From Lujinxingia vulgaris (GTDB taxonomy: Bacteria > Myxococcota_A > Bradymonadia > Bradymonadales > Bradymonadaceae): 42,439 bases of DNA. How positions within the stretch are numbered: the stretch's first letter is position 1; each line of letters starts with the position of its first letter. Both the position numbers and the translations under genes were made by a program. The notes under the pieces are model-generated. The model had not been told where the DNA came from, did no database searches, and saw only the letters and a list, made by a program, of their open reading frames with translations. The stretch spans positions 1-42,439 of the forward strand of contig NZ_VOSL01000057.1 in NCBI RefSeq assembly GCF_007997005.1, given 5' to 3'. Shown here piece after piece: positions 25,215 through 33,170 of the stretch.

Positions 25215-26198
25215 ATGACCCGGCCGAAGTCCAACACCAGCCCCCCCCTCAACGTCGCCGGCAAGCGCACATCGAGCCCTTTTGACCTCGACCTCTTGCG
25301 TGGCTGGTCCGAAGACCGCGATCCCGCGCTGGCCAGCCCCCATGCCCTCTCCGCGCTGGCCACCCTTCACCAGCTCGACGCGAATCACACGCCCATCGCC
25401 TCCTACCCCATCTTCGGCCCGGCGATCTTACTGGGGCGCTTTCACTCCCAACACTCCCCGGTCGACCTTCTCCTGGACAACCTCCAGGATCACCAGACCT
25501 ACCGCCTCGGCTCCCCGCACGCCCACCTTGAACTTCTCCCGACCGGCCAATGGGTGGTTCAGGCGCTCGCACCTCAAACGCCCACACGTCTCAATGGCGA
25601 GCCTATCGACACCCTGGCGATGGCCCGTGAGGTTCGCGCCGGCGACCGCCTCACGCTCGGCGTGACGACCTTTGATTTTGAACCTCACGACATCACGCTC
25701 GATGACCACCAACGCCAACTCGACAGACTCCTCGACAGTTGTGACCCGCCGGCGCTCTTTTTGATGCGCAGCGGCGCTCCCTCGGGCCCGTACCATCCTC
25801 TCGATCCCCGACGCCCTTTGACCCTGGGGCGCTCTTACCCTCCGGCCGGCACCCTGCCCAACTCCCAACATTGGCCCTCCCGGCCGGACCATTTCTGGGA
25901 TCTGAGCGGACTCCCCGACGTCGAGCGAAAGTTCGTCGCCTTTCAACACGCGCGCCTCATCTTCAAAGACCAACGCTGGCATATCGAACCGCTCTCAACG
26001 CGCCAGCGCACCTACGTCAACCGCATCCCTATCAACGTCCCCACTGTGCTGGAGCCCGGCGATGAGCTCGGCCTTGGCTCCGCCCTCTTCCACCTCCAAC
26101 TCCCCACCACGCGCGCACGTCCCCGGCGCAACATCACCCCTCCACGCCCCATCGACTGGAGCGAAGGACGCCCCCCGGCTGAGGATCCCGAACGATGA
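25215..26198 (+). CDS. Protein with two FHA-like domains
   Basis: A 327-residue cytoplasmic protein with two forkhead-associated-like beta-sandwich domains. The first (about 60-160) contains ILLGRFHSQHS, SPHAHLELLPTGQW and TRLNGEPI; the second (about 190-300) contains LTLGRSYPP, FQHARLIFKDQRWHIEP and TYVNRIPIN followed by GDELGLG. The pattern G-R, S/F-x-H and N-G/N-x matches phosphothreonine-reading FHA domains, although the first is more diverged. ATG 25215 follows CGGAACGCC. Its TGA overlaps the ATG of the phosphatase gene by ATGA, so the two are translationally coupled and probably act together on phosphorylated Ser/Thr proteins. Confidence 0.8.
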   Translation: MTRPKSNTSPPLNVAGKRTSSPFDLDLLRGWSEDRDPALASPHALSALATLHQLDANHTPIASYPIFGPAILLGRFHSQHSPVDLLLDNLQDHQTYRLGSPHAHLELLPTGQWVVQALAPQTPTRLNGEPIDTLAMAREVRAGDRLTLGVTTFDFEPHDITLDDHQRQLDRLLDSCDPPALFLMRSGAPSGPYHPLDPRRPLTLGRSYPPAGTLPNSQHWPSRPDHFWDLSGLPDVERKFVAFQHARLIFKDQRWHIEPLSTRQRTYVNRIPINVPTVLEPGDELGLGSALFHLQLPTTRARPRRNITPPRPIDWSEGRPPAEDPER

Positions 26199-27745
26199 GC
26201 GCCAGGCCAGCCCCTTCCATCGTCACCCTGCCCTCCGAGCCCGACGCGCCCACCGCCTCCATACTCCGAGGCTCAGACGAGCAGCCCTACCTGCGCTGGA
26301 CCGGCCCCGCAGAGTGGCTCGATGGCGTCCGCGAGGCATTCGCGCCTCCCGGACACCCCTGTCTGCCCTCGGCCATCGACACACCCGACGAAACCTCTCT
26401 CGATCTCAAACTCCCCTCTCCCAACGCTCAACCCTTTGACGCCTGGGCCTGGAGAAACCTCCCCGACCACACGGCTGTCGACGCCCTCCTCAACCTCACC
26501 CGCGCCATTCAACAACTTCATCACCGCGGATGGACGCTCCGCGGCCTGCGCACAGGCGATCTTCTCCTCGACGCCTCCCGCGGCACCCTCCTAATCGCCG
26601 CCGCCCCTCGCCTCGCGCCTATGCCGCGCACCCCCGACAACGAGACCGTCTGGCGCGATATCCGCGTCTTCGCCGAGCTCACCTACGAAAACTTCCTCGG
26701 CCACGAGTACCCCGGCGGCCATCACCTGGTCACCCTTCTCCAGGACCGCAACGCCCTGCGCGACGTCGGCCTCACCCACCCCGCACTCCCTCAACTTCTC
26801 GCTGGCTGCGTCACCCCCTACGGTGACCTCGCCTACCGTCACACCGACGAACTCATCGGCGGTCTCACCCATCTGCGCACCGAACTCACGCGCCCCCTGC
26901 AACTCGAAGTCGCCTCGCGCTCCACCCAGGGAAACTACCTCTTCCGCCAAAACAACCAGGACAGCTGCGGGCACATCCTGCTCGACACCGTCTGCGACTC
27001 CCAGACCCACCGCATCGGCTTCTTCTGTGTCGCCGACGGCATCGGCGGCATTCAGGATGGTGCGGCCGCCAGCACCGCCGCCGTACGCGCAGCCTGCGCC
27101 GCCTTCATGCGCGCCTGGGAGCACGCCCCACCCCGGGACATCCTCCACGCCCCCACCGAACTGGCCCGCGCGATCGCACGCGTGACCAGCCAACACCTGG
27201 CTCTCTACGGCGAGTTCTCCCCCGACCAGAACCGCGGCGGCACCACCTTCACAGGCCTGGTCATCGCGGGCGACCACGCCGGTCTCTGCCACGTCGGTGA
27301 CTCCCGCGCCTGGCTGCTGCGCGACCAACACCTCATCCCCCTCTCCGAAGATCACACCCTGGCCAACATCTTCAAAAAACTCGACCACGCCCCCTCCCCT
27401 GCCGAACGCGACGCCAGCCATCGCACCATCGCCCGCTTTTTGAGCACCGGCACTGAGCTCGACGACGCCCGCATCGACACCTTCCGAAACGACCTCCCCG
27501 ACCTCCTCAACCAGCCCGACCTCCACGCCCACGGACTCCGCCTCCGCGACGGCGACCTCCTCATCTTGACCACCGATGGCGCACACGGCGAGCTAAGTGA
27601 CAAAGATTTACATTCCCTCGCCCTGACCCACTACGACGCCCCCCACGCCCTCTGCGACGCCATCGTCAACAACGCCCTCAGCCGCGTCGGCAAAGACAAC
27701 AGCACCGCCATGGCGATCCGCCTGAGTCGACGCCCGCCAGCCTGA
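26195..27745 (+). CDS. Pseudokinase-PP2C phosphatase fusion
   Basis: A 516-residue protein. Residues about 30-230 have the C-lobe pattern of a Ser/Thr kinase: IQQLHHRGWTLRGLRTGDLLLD corresponds to LH-x-HRDLKPxN in pieces, but the catalytic HRD Asp is Gly117, the Asn is Asp122, and no VAIK lysine or DFG is present. Residues about 240-514 form a PP2C phosphatase with RQNNQDS, ADGIGG (Asp281), GGTTFTG, HVGDSRAWLLRD, TTDGAHG (Asp461) and KDNST (Asp501), the metal-ligand set expected of an active enzyme. Likely role: dephosphorylation of Ser/Thr targets, with the dead kinase part for regulation or docking. It is coupled to the FHA gene. Confidence 0.85.
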   Translation: MSARPAPSIVTLPSEPDAPTASILRGSDEQPYLRWTGPAEWLDGVREAFAPPGHPCLPSAIDTPDETSLDLKLPSPNAQPFDAWAWRNLPDHTAVDALLNLTRAIQQLHHRGWTLRGLRTGDLLLDASRGTLLIAAAPRLAPMPRTPDNETVWRDIRVFAELTYENFLGHEYPGGHHLVTLLQDRNALRDVGLTHPALPQLLAGCVTPYGDLAYRHTDELIGGLTHLRTELTRPLQLEVASRSTQGNYLFRQNNQDSCGHILLDTVCDSQTHRIGFFCVADGIGGIQDGAAASTAAVRAACAAFMRAWEHAPPRDILHAPTELARAIARVTSQHLALYGEFSPDQNRGGTTFTGLVIAGDHAGLCHVGDSRAWLLRDQHLIPLSEDHTLANIFKKLDHAPSPAERDASHRTIARFLSTGTELDDARIDTFRNDLPDLLNQPDLHAHGLRLRDGDLLILTTDGAHGELSDKDLHSLALTHYDAPHALCDAIVNNALSRVGKDNSTAMAIRLSRRPPA

Positions 27746-27763
27746 CGCTGAACATCTTTTTAC

Positions 27764-27791
27764 TTGTCCCTACTCAACTCGCTCCTAGCTT
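27764..27791 (+). promoter_or_regulatory. Weak promoter candidate for egtBD
   Basis: TTGTCC (27764-27769), a 16-base spacer and TAGCTT (27786-27791) lie about 43 bases before ATG 27834. The -10 match is poor. Confidence 0.28.
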
Positions 27792-27833
27792 GGCTGTACT
27801 CGTTTTCAGCCATCCCTCTTTTCGGGAGCTTCT

Positions 27834-29126
27834 ATGCGTGGGGACACATCCCGATCGCCGGTCCTCGACCGCCAGCCTGACATCGACGCCACCGTCGCGC
27901 GTTTCCGTGACGTGCGCGCCACCACCGAACGCCTCGCCGAGCCAATCCCGGCCGAAGATCAGGTCGTTCAGTCCATGGCCGATGCCAGCCCCACCAAATG
28001 GCATCGCGCCCACACAAGCTGGTTCTTTGAGACCTTTGTCCTGGCCCCCCACCTGCCCGACTACCAGCCCTTTCATCCCCGCTTCGCCCTGCTCTTCAAC
28101 TCCTACTACCAGGGCGCCGGACCTCAACACCCACGCCACCTCCGGGGCACTCTGGGGCGCCCCACCTGCGACGAGATCACCCGTTACCGACGCCACGTCG
28201 ACGACGCCGTCGAGCGCCTCTTTCACTCCCAGCCCGACCGCCTGGGCGAGGTCACTCCCCTGATCGAAGTGGGCCTGGAGCACGAGCGCCAGCACCAGGA
28301 GCTCCTGCTCACCGACATCAAACACGCGCTCGCCACAAACCCGCTCCAACCCGCCTACAACGACCTTCGCGAAGCACCGCGCCAGGACCCGACGCCTCTG
28401 CGCTGGCGCTCGTACAGCGGCGGCGTCTACCGCATCGGCCACTCCGAGCAACTCAACGCCTTTGCCTTCGATAACGAACGCCCCCGCCACGGCGTCTTTT
28501 TGGAGCCCTTCTCGCTGGCCGATCGCCTTATCACCAACGGCGAGTTTCTCAACTTCATCGAGGACGGCGGCTACGACTCCCCACGCTGGTGGCTCTCCGC
28601 CGGCTGGGACCTCGCGCAACGCGAAGGCTGGCGCTCCCCCCTCTACTGGCAGAACCTCGACGGCCAGTGGCACACCTTCACCCTCGGTGGCCCGCGCCAA
28701 CTTCGCCTCGACGAGCCCGCCTGCCACCTGAGCTTCTTTGAAGCCGACGCCTACGCCCGCTGGGCCGGAGCCCGCCTCCCCACCGAGGCCGAGTGGGAAG
28801 TGGCCTGCGCGGATCTTCCCCTCGACGGAAACCTCCTCGAAAGTCAGGCACTTCACCCCCGGCCGGCTTCCGAGAGCCCGTCCAACGCGCTCCGACAGGC
28901 CTTCGGCGACGTCTGGGAGTGGACCGCAAGCCCCTACTCCCCCTACCCCGGCTTTGAGCCCTGGTCGGCGACCCTGGGGGAGTACAACGGCAAGTTCATG
29001 TGCAACCAGTTCGTCCTGCGCGGCGGCTCCTGCCTGACGGCCACAGACCACATCCGCCCGACCTACCGAAACTTCTTCCCGGCCCAGGCCCGCTGGCAAT
29101 ACACCGGCATTCGCCTGGCCCGCTGA
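27834..29126 (+). CDS. egtB: Ergothioneine biosynthesis sulfoxide synthase EgtB
   Basis: A 430-residue two-domain non-haem iron enzyme. The N-terminal DinB-like domain has KWHRAHTSWFFE (His60) and EHERQHQELL (His150, His154), the expected three-His iron site. The C-terminal FGE-like domain contains SFFEADAYARWAGARLPTEAE, DVWEWTASPY and VLRGGSCLT. It should oxidatively join hercynine with a thiol (gamma-glutamylcysteine or cysteine) to form a sulfoxide intermediate of ergothioneine. GGGAG precedes ATG. It is followed by egtD; no egtA, egtC or egtE is in the window. Confidence 0.95.
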   Translation: MRGDTSRSPVLDRQPDIDATVARFRDVRATTERLAEPIPAEDQVVQSMADASPTKWHRAHTSWFFETFVLAPHLPDYQPFHPRFALLFNSYYQGAGPQHPRHLRGTLGRPTCDEITRYRRHVDDAVERLFHSQPDRLGEVTPLIEVGLEHERQHQELLLTDIKHALATNPLQPAYNDLREAPRQDPTPLRWRSYSGGVYRIGHSEQLNAFAFDNERPRHGVFLEPFSLADRLITNGEFLNFIEDGGYDSPRWWLSAGWDLAQREGWRSPLYWQNLDGQWHTFTLGGPRQLRLDEPACHLSFFEADAYARWAGARLPTEAEWEVACADLPLDGNLLESQALHPRPASESPSNALRQAFGDVWEWTASPYSPYPGFEPWSATLGEYNGKFMCNQFVLRGGSCLTATDHIRPTYRNFFPAQARWQYTGIRLAR

Positions 29127-29170
29127 TATCCCCGAATATCCCCCTGATACTTTCCGCGTGTGAGCATCTC

Positions 29171-30133
29171 ATGAGCCTTGATACCACCCCGTTCCCCTCC
29201 CCCGCCTCGCGCTTTCTCTCTGACGTCGTCGAAGGTCTGACCCGTCCTCAAAAAAGCCTGCCCTGCAAATACCTCTACGACGATCGCGGCTCCCAGCTCT
29301 TCAACGCCATCTGCGAGCTCCCCGAGTATTACCCCACACGCACCGAGCTCGCCCTCACCGAGCGCTTCGCCCCGGAGGTCGCTCAACGCATCGGCGAAAG
29401 CGCCAACCTCATTGAGCTGGGCGCCGGAAGCGGACTTAAAACCCGGGCCCTGCTCACGCACCTCGAAGATCCGGCGGCCTACATCCCGGTCGACATCTCC
29501 TCCCATGAGCTCTCCCGCTGCGTCCGCGCGATCGCCTCACAGTTCCCCCAACTTACCGTGAAGCCCGTCGTGGCCGACTACACCGGTGACTGGTCCTTGC
29601 CACGCCTGGCCCGAAGCGCTCGCTCACTCTTCTACTTTCCCGGCTCCACCATCGGGAACTTTGAACCCGACGCGGCGCGCGACTTCCTCGCTCAAAAAGC
29701 CGCCCTGGCCGGCCATGACGGCGCGCTGCTCATCGGCGTCGATCTCAAAAAAGATCGCGCCATCCTCGAAGCTGCCTACAACGACCGCGCCGGCATCACC
29801 GCCGAGTTCAACCTCAACCTGCTGCGCCGCATCAACCGCGAGCTCAACGCCGACTTCGCGCTGCACGACTTCCGCCACCAGGCCATCTACAACGCCGAAG
29901 CGGGCCGCATCGAAATGCACCTGATCAGCGAGCGCGAGCAGCAGATCGCCCTGCCCGGCCACACCATCGAGTTTCAAAAGGGCGAATCCATCATCACCGA
30001 GCACTCGTACAAATACGCCATCGAAGAGTTCGCGAGCCTCGCCGAACAAGCCCACTGGCGCACCCGCTCCTTCTGGATCGATCCCGATGGCCTCTTCAGC
30101 CTCTGGTACCTCGAAACCACCGAGATGCACTGA
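29171..30133 (+). CDS. egtD: L-histidine N-alpha-methyltransferase EgtD
   Basis: A 320-residue SAM-dependent enzyme that trimethylates histidine to hercynine, the substrate of EgtB. Family features are KYLYDDRGSQLFNAICELPEYYPTR in pieces, motif I LIELGAGSGLKTR, VDISSHEL, FYFPGSTIGNF and the C-terminal TEHSYKY substrate loop. Length is normal for the family. ATG 29171 has only a weak purine-rich site; it lies 44 bases after egtB, so the pair forms an egtBD operon. It ends 12 bases from a convergent lipoprotein gene. Confidence 0.95.
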   Translation: MSLDTTPFPSPASRFLSDVVEGLTRPQKSLPCKYLYDDRGSQLFNAICELPEYYPTRTELALTERFAPEVAQRIGESANLIELGAGSGLKTRALLTHLEDPAAYIPVDISSHELSRCVRAIASQFPQLTVKPVVADYTGDWSLPRLARSARSLFYFPGSTIGNFEPDAARDFLAQKAALAGHDGALLIGVDLKKDRAILEAAYNDRAGITAEFNLNLLRRINRELNADFALHDFRHQAIYNAEAGRIEMHLISEREQQIALPGHTIEFQKGESIITEHSYKYAIEEFASLAEQAHWRTRSFWIDPDGLFSLWYLETTEMH

Positions 30134-30145
30134 TTGCTGAACCTC

Positions 30146-31021
30146 TCACTCGAAACCGCCGGGCATGCCTCGGGGCCAGAACACACTGCGTGCCGGATAC
30201 TCATCGAGTTGGCGCTCGCGCCACGCCCCGCCGTGGCGCGCCGGCCACAACCCGACCCGCTCGTCAGCCGACGCCTCCCAGGCCGAAGCGCGGCGTTGCT
30301 CAAATTGCGGACTCACATACAACGCCCCGGTCACCTGCTCCCACAAGACCTGCTGCAGCGCCTCAATGACCCAGGTCTCCGGCTGCGCCCACGCCACCGC
30401 ATCTACGGGCTCCGCCTGAGCATCCGCCGCTCCCAACCCCACCCATCGCGCGCCCTCTTTGCGCCAGCGCATCGCCAACCCCGCCGACTCGTCCACCGCC
30501 GGGTCCACCCGCACCCGCCACTCCGAGACACCTTCCCCCGGCACCCCCGACGCCTCCACCCATACACCCGGGCCCACCTCCTCCTTCATCGAGAAGATGC
30601 GCAGCACCACACCTTCGCGCCCCCCGTCAGCGCGCATAAAAAAACTCAACTCAAAACGTGTGCTCTCACTCAACGGGTCCAGCACCATCAGCGCCATCTG
30701 CACCGCCTCGGCAGCGGGCCCCCGACCCTGAGGATCACTCAGCGGCCACAGGCCGTGAAACACCACGTCCCAGACCTGCTCTCGAAACGCCGGATCCCCA
30801 ACCTCCCAGGCCTCGAACACCACAACCTCGGCGTCCTCGCGCGCCCCCAGCGGCCACATCTGCGCAACCGGCCTGGACTCCCACCCCATCCACGCCTCGC
30901 GCTCATCCTCCAGCCCCAGCAACCCACCCTCCAGACGCCCCGATGAACGCTCCACCGGCGCGCCACTCGCACATCCCGCCGCAATCATCAGCCCCACGAG
31001 CCACACCCGGCCTATCGCCAT
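30146..31021 (-). CDS. Hypothetical lipoprotein
   Basis: A 291-residue predicted lipoprotein whose short signal peptide ends in MIAAGC (Cys17). The body is Trp-rich and beta-rich (FELSFFMRADGGREGVVLRIF, SEWRVRVDPAVDESAGLAMRW), resembling a carbohydrate- or lipid-binding sandwich, with no recognised family. AGGAG lies five bases before ATG 31021. It follows the barrel-like gene by 59 bases on the same strand, suggesting an envelope pair. Confidence 0.78.
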   Translation of the reverse strand: MAIGRVWLVGLMIAAGCASGAPVERSSGRLEGGLLGLEDEREAWMGWESRPVAQMWPLGAREDAEVVVFEAWEVGDPAFREQVWDVVFHGLWPLSDPQGRGPAAEAVQMALMVLDPLSESTRFELSFFMRADGGREGVVLRIFSMKEEVGPGVWVEASGVPGEGVSEWRVRVDPAVDESAGLAMRWRKEGARWVGLGAADAQAEPVDAVAWAQPETWVIEALQQVLWEQVTGALYVSPQFEQRRASAWEASADERVGLWPARHGGAWRERQLDEYPARSVFWPRGMPGGFE

Positions 31022-31080
31022 CACCACTCCTTCCAACCTGCATCACCACTGCCACACAACCCGCTCTCCAACCTCGCTCA

Positions 31081-32172
31081 CTACTCCTGCCCCCCGGCAC
31101 GGTACGCCACGCTCAACCCGAGCACCTGCCGTCCATACGCCTCACCGACCCCAAACTCCTGCGCGTAAAGATCGTAGCGCAGCTCCACCTCCCAGTGCTC
31201 AGCGACCTGCCGCGCCACGGCAACCACCAGCGCGTTGCGGTTCTCATCATCGATCACAAAGGTCTCATCAATCAGAACCGGATCTTCATAACGCGTGCGC
31301 TGAACCTCCGCCCGCCCCGAAACAAAGGTCTCCCACGGCCCCGGAAGGGTCAACGAGGCCTCCACCTGATGCCGACGCAACCCCTGCCCGTACGAATTGG
31401 ACTGATTGCGCTGATAGGCATACCCCAGCTCTGCCACCAGCCAGCGTCGATGACTCACCCCGACCTGAACCACGTCGAACACATCGGCGCGCCGCGCGCC
31501 CTCCTGCCAACCCAGCGTCTGCCCCTCTTCCAGGCGCAGCGGCTCGCCCTCAAACCCTCGCCAGCTCCGACTCCACGCAGCCCGTGCCCACACATCCGAA
31601 CGCAGGCGTAGCGCCGCCCCCACCTGCGCCGTCGGTCCCTGACTGCTCACCTCCGGTTGTGGCTTAAACCCGAAGTAGCGCCACCCTCCACCGCCCCAGA
31701 CCCGCACCGGACCGCCCGACCACACCACCTGCCCGCTCCCCCCCGCCCGCACATAATCGCGCACGCTCACCCGCTCACTGCGATCTTTGACATCCCCCGC
31801 CGCGCTCACCATCAGGCCCGACGCAAACCACCGCGACCCAACCACCTGCGCCGCACTCAAAAACGCATCCGCCTCCCGTGCGCCCCAGAACACCTTCCCG
31901 CCATGCTGCACCTGCCCTCGCACCTGCCCCCGCTCCCCCACCTCGGACTCGAGCTCAAGCTCCCCGTAGTAACGCGTCAACCCGTCACCCGCGCTACCCG
32001 CCCCCTCCTCCCGATACGGATTGCTGTCATACTCGCTGCCCGCGCGCACCGCCGCCTCCCAGCGCGTCTCCTGCGCCCCGGCTTCCCCGCTGAGGCAGAG
32101 CACCACCGCCCACGCCCCGAACCCTGCCCCACCTGCGATCGCCCGAATCAGACACTCCCTTATGGCAACCAC
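31081..32172 (-). CDS. Predicted outer-membrane beta-barrel protein
   Basis: A protein of up to 363 residues with a signal peptide ending near SGEAGAQ and then alternating strands rich in Tyr, Trp, Arg and Glu (YYGELELESEV, VWARAAWSRSWRGF, HWEVELRYDLYAQEFG). The repeated strand-turn pattern and the aromatic C-terminal part (LGLSVAYRAGGQE) suggest an outer-membrane barrel of about 12-16 strands. The reading begins at GTG 32172. A CTG 21 bases downstream is preceded by AAGGGAG and would give a tighter signal peptide, so the start is uncertain. Function is unknown. Confidence 0.72.
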   Translation of the reverse strand: MVAIRECLIRAIAGGAGFGAWAVVLCLSGEAGAQETRWEAAVRAGSEYDSNPYREEGAGSAGDGLTRYYGELELESEVGERGQVRGQVQHGGKVFWGAREADAFLSAAQVVGSRWFASGLMVSAAGDVKDRSERVSVRDYVRAGGSGQVVWSGGPVRVWGGGGWRYFGFKPQPEVSSQGPTAQVGAALRLRSDVWARAAWSRSWRGFEGEPLRLEEGQTLGWQEGARRADVFDVVQVGVSHRRWLVAELGYAYQRNQSNSYGQGLRRHQVEASLTLPGPWETFVSGRAEVQRTRYEDPVLIDETFVIDDENRNALVVAVARQVAEHWEVELRYDLYAQEFGVGEAYGRQVLGLSVAYRAGGQE

Positions 32173-32255
32173 CCTCGACTCGTCCTATGCTGACCGCGCA
32201 CCATCTGCACTGAGACCCGATACCATCACTTCCTTATCTTTGCCCCAAGACGACC

Positions 32256-33077
32256 ATGTTCCCTGGCGCTTTTCAACGCTGCTCTCGTGCTCTTCTGCTC
32301 ACCGGCATCCTGATGCTGACGGTCGCCTGCACCAAAACCATCCCGCCGCCGGACAACGCCCTCGAAGATCCCGCAGAGCTGCGCGCGGCCATCGACCAGC
32401 GCTACGCCCACGTCCACGACGCCCGCTTCAAGGAAGTCACCCTGGAGTACTTCGGCGAAGGAGAACGCGTCCGCGTCCGACAGCTCATCCTCGTTCAGAA
32501 ACCCGCCAACCTCCGCGTGCAGACCCGATTGCCGGGCTCCGACGAGATCCTCAACCTCCTGGTCAGCGACGGCGAAACCTTCGCCATGCACCAGCGCGAC
32601 ACAAACGATTACTACACCGGCCAACCCACCCGTGAGAACATCAACCGCCTGCTCCCCGTCGATCTCTCCGGCGCCGACGTCGTCCGCGTGATGCTCGGCG
32701 GCGCCCCCTGGGACCGCTTCGACCGCGAGCCCGGCGCCGACACCCTCGACTGGGACCGCCGCCGAGGCCTCTACAGGCTCAGCCGCCAGACCTCCTCCGG
32801 CGGCACCCTCTCGCTTTTTGTCCGTCACACCGACTTCGCCGTCACCGAAGTCCTGGAGCAAAGCCCCGACGAGCGCACCCTCTACCGCTACACCACCGAG
32901 GGCTGGCGAGATCTCGGCGAGCTGGTGATGCCCGACTACCGTCGCTTTGTATGGCCCGACCGCGATCTTGACTTCTCTCTGGATGTGCGTGAGACTCAGC
33001 TTAACATTTCGCTGCAACAACCTCTCTTCGAGCTTCCGCCGCCCGCCGGGAGTCGAATCATCGACGTCAATGGCTGA
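32256..33077 (+). CDS. LolA-fold-like lipoprotein
   Basis: A 273-residue predicted lipoprotein with signal peptide ending in MLTVAC (Cys25). The body fits the LolA/LolB-like open-barrel pattern seen in DUF4292-type proteins: an early helix (RAAIDQRYAHVHDARF), LILVQKPANLRVQ, NLLVSDGETFAMHQRD and a final strand-rich part. It may carry lipid or lipoprotein in the envelope, which is an inference from fold. It is divergent from the barrel gene and precedes the MshEN-like gene by 93 bases. Confidence 0.75.
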   Translation: MFPGAFQRCSRALLLTGILMLTVACTKTIPPPDNALEDPAELRAAIDQRYAHVHDARFKEVTLEYFGEGERVRVRQLILVQKPANLRVQTRLPGSDEILNLLVSDGETFAMHQRDTNDYYTGQPTRENINRLLPVDLSGADVVRVMLGGAPWDRFDREPGADTLDWDRRRGLYRLSRQTSSGGTLSLFVRHTDFAVTEVLEQSPDERTLYRYTTEGWRDLGELVMPDYRRFVWPDRDLDFSLDVRETQLNISLQQPLFELPPPAGSRIIDVNG

Positions 33078-33095
33078 GCCACCTTTCCGTGGCTC
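33076..33095 (+). other. Stem-loop overlapping the lipoprotein stop codon
   Basis: GAGCCAC (33076-33082) and GTGGCTC (33089-33095) form a perfect 7-bp stem with a 6-base loop, beginning inside the TGA stop. No T-run follows, so it may stabilise or process the mRNA rather than terminate it. A second GC-rich dyad lies at about 33105-33137. Confidence 0.55.
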
Positions 33096-33170
33096 GTTGA
33101 CCCCCGCGGCCCCGGCCTTAAGGTCCTCACCGGGCCGCGCCCCCCGTCAGATCCCAGGACAGCGTTCTCG

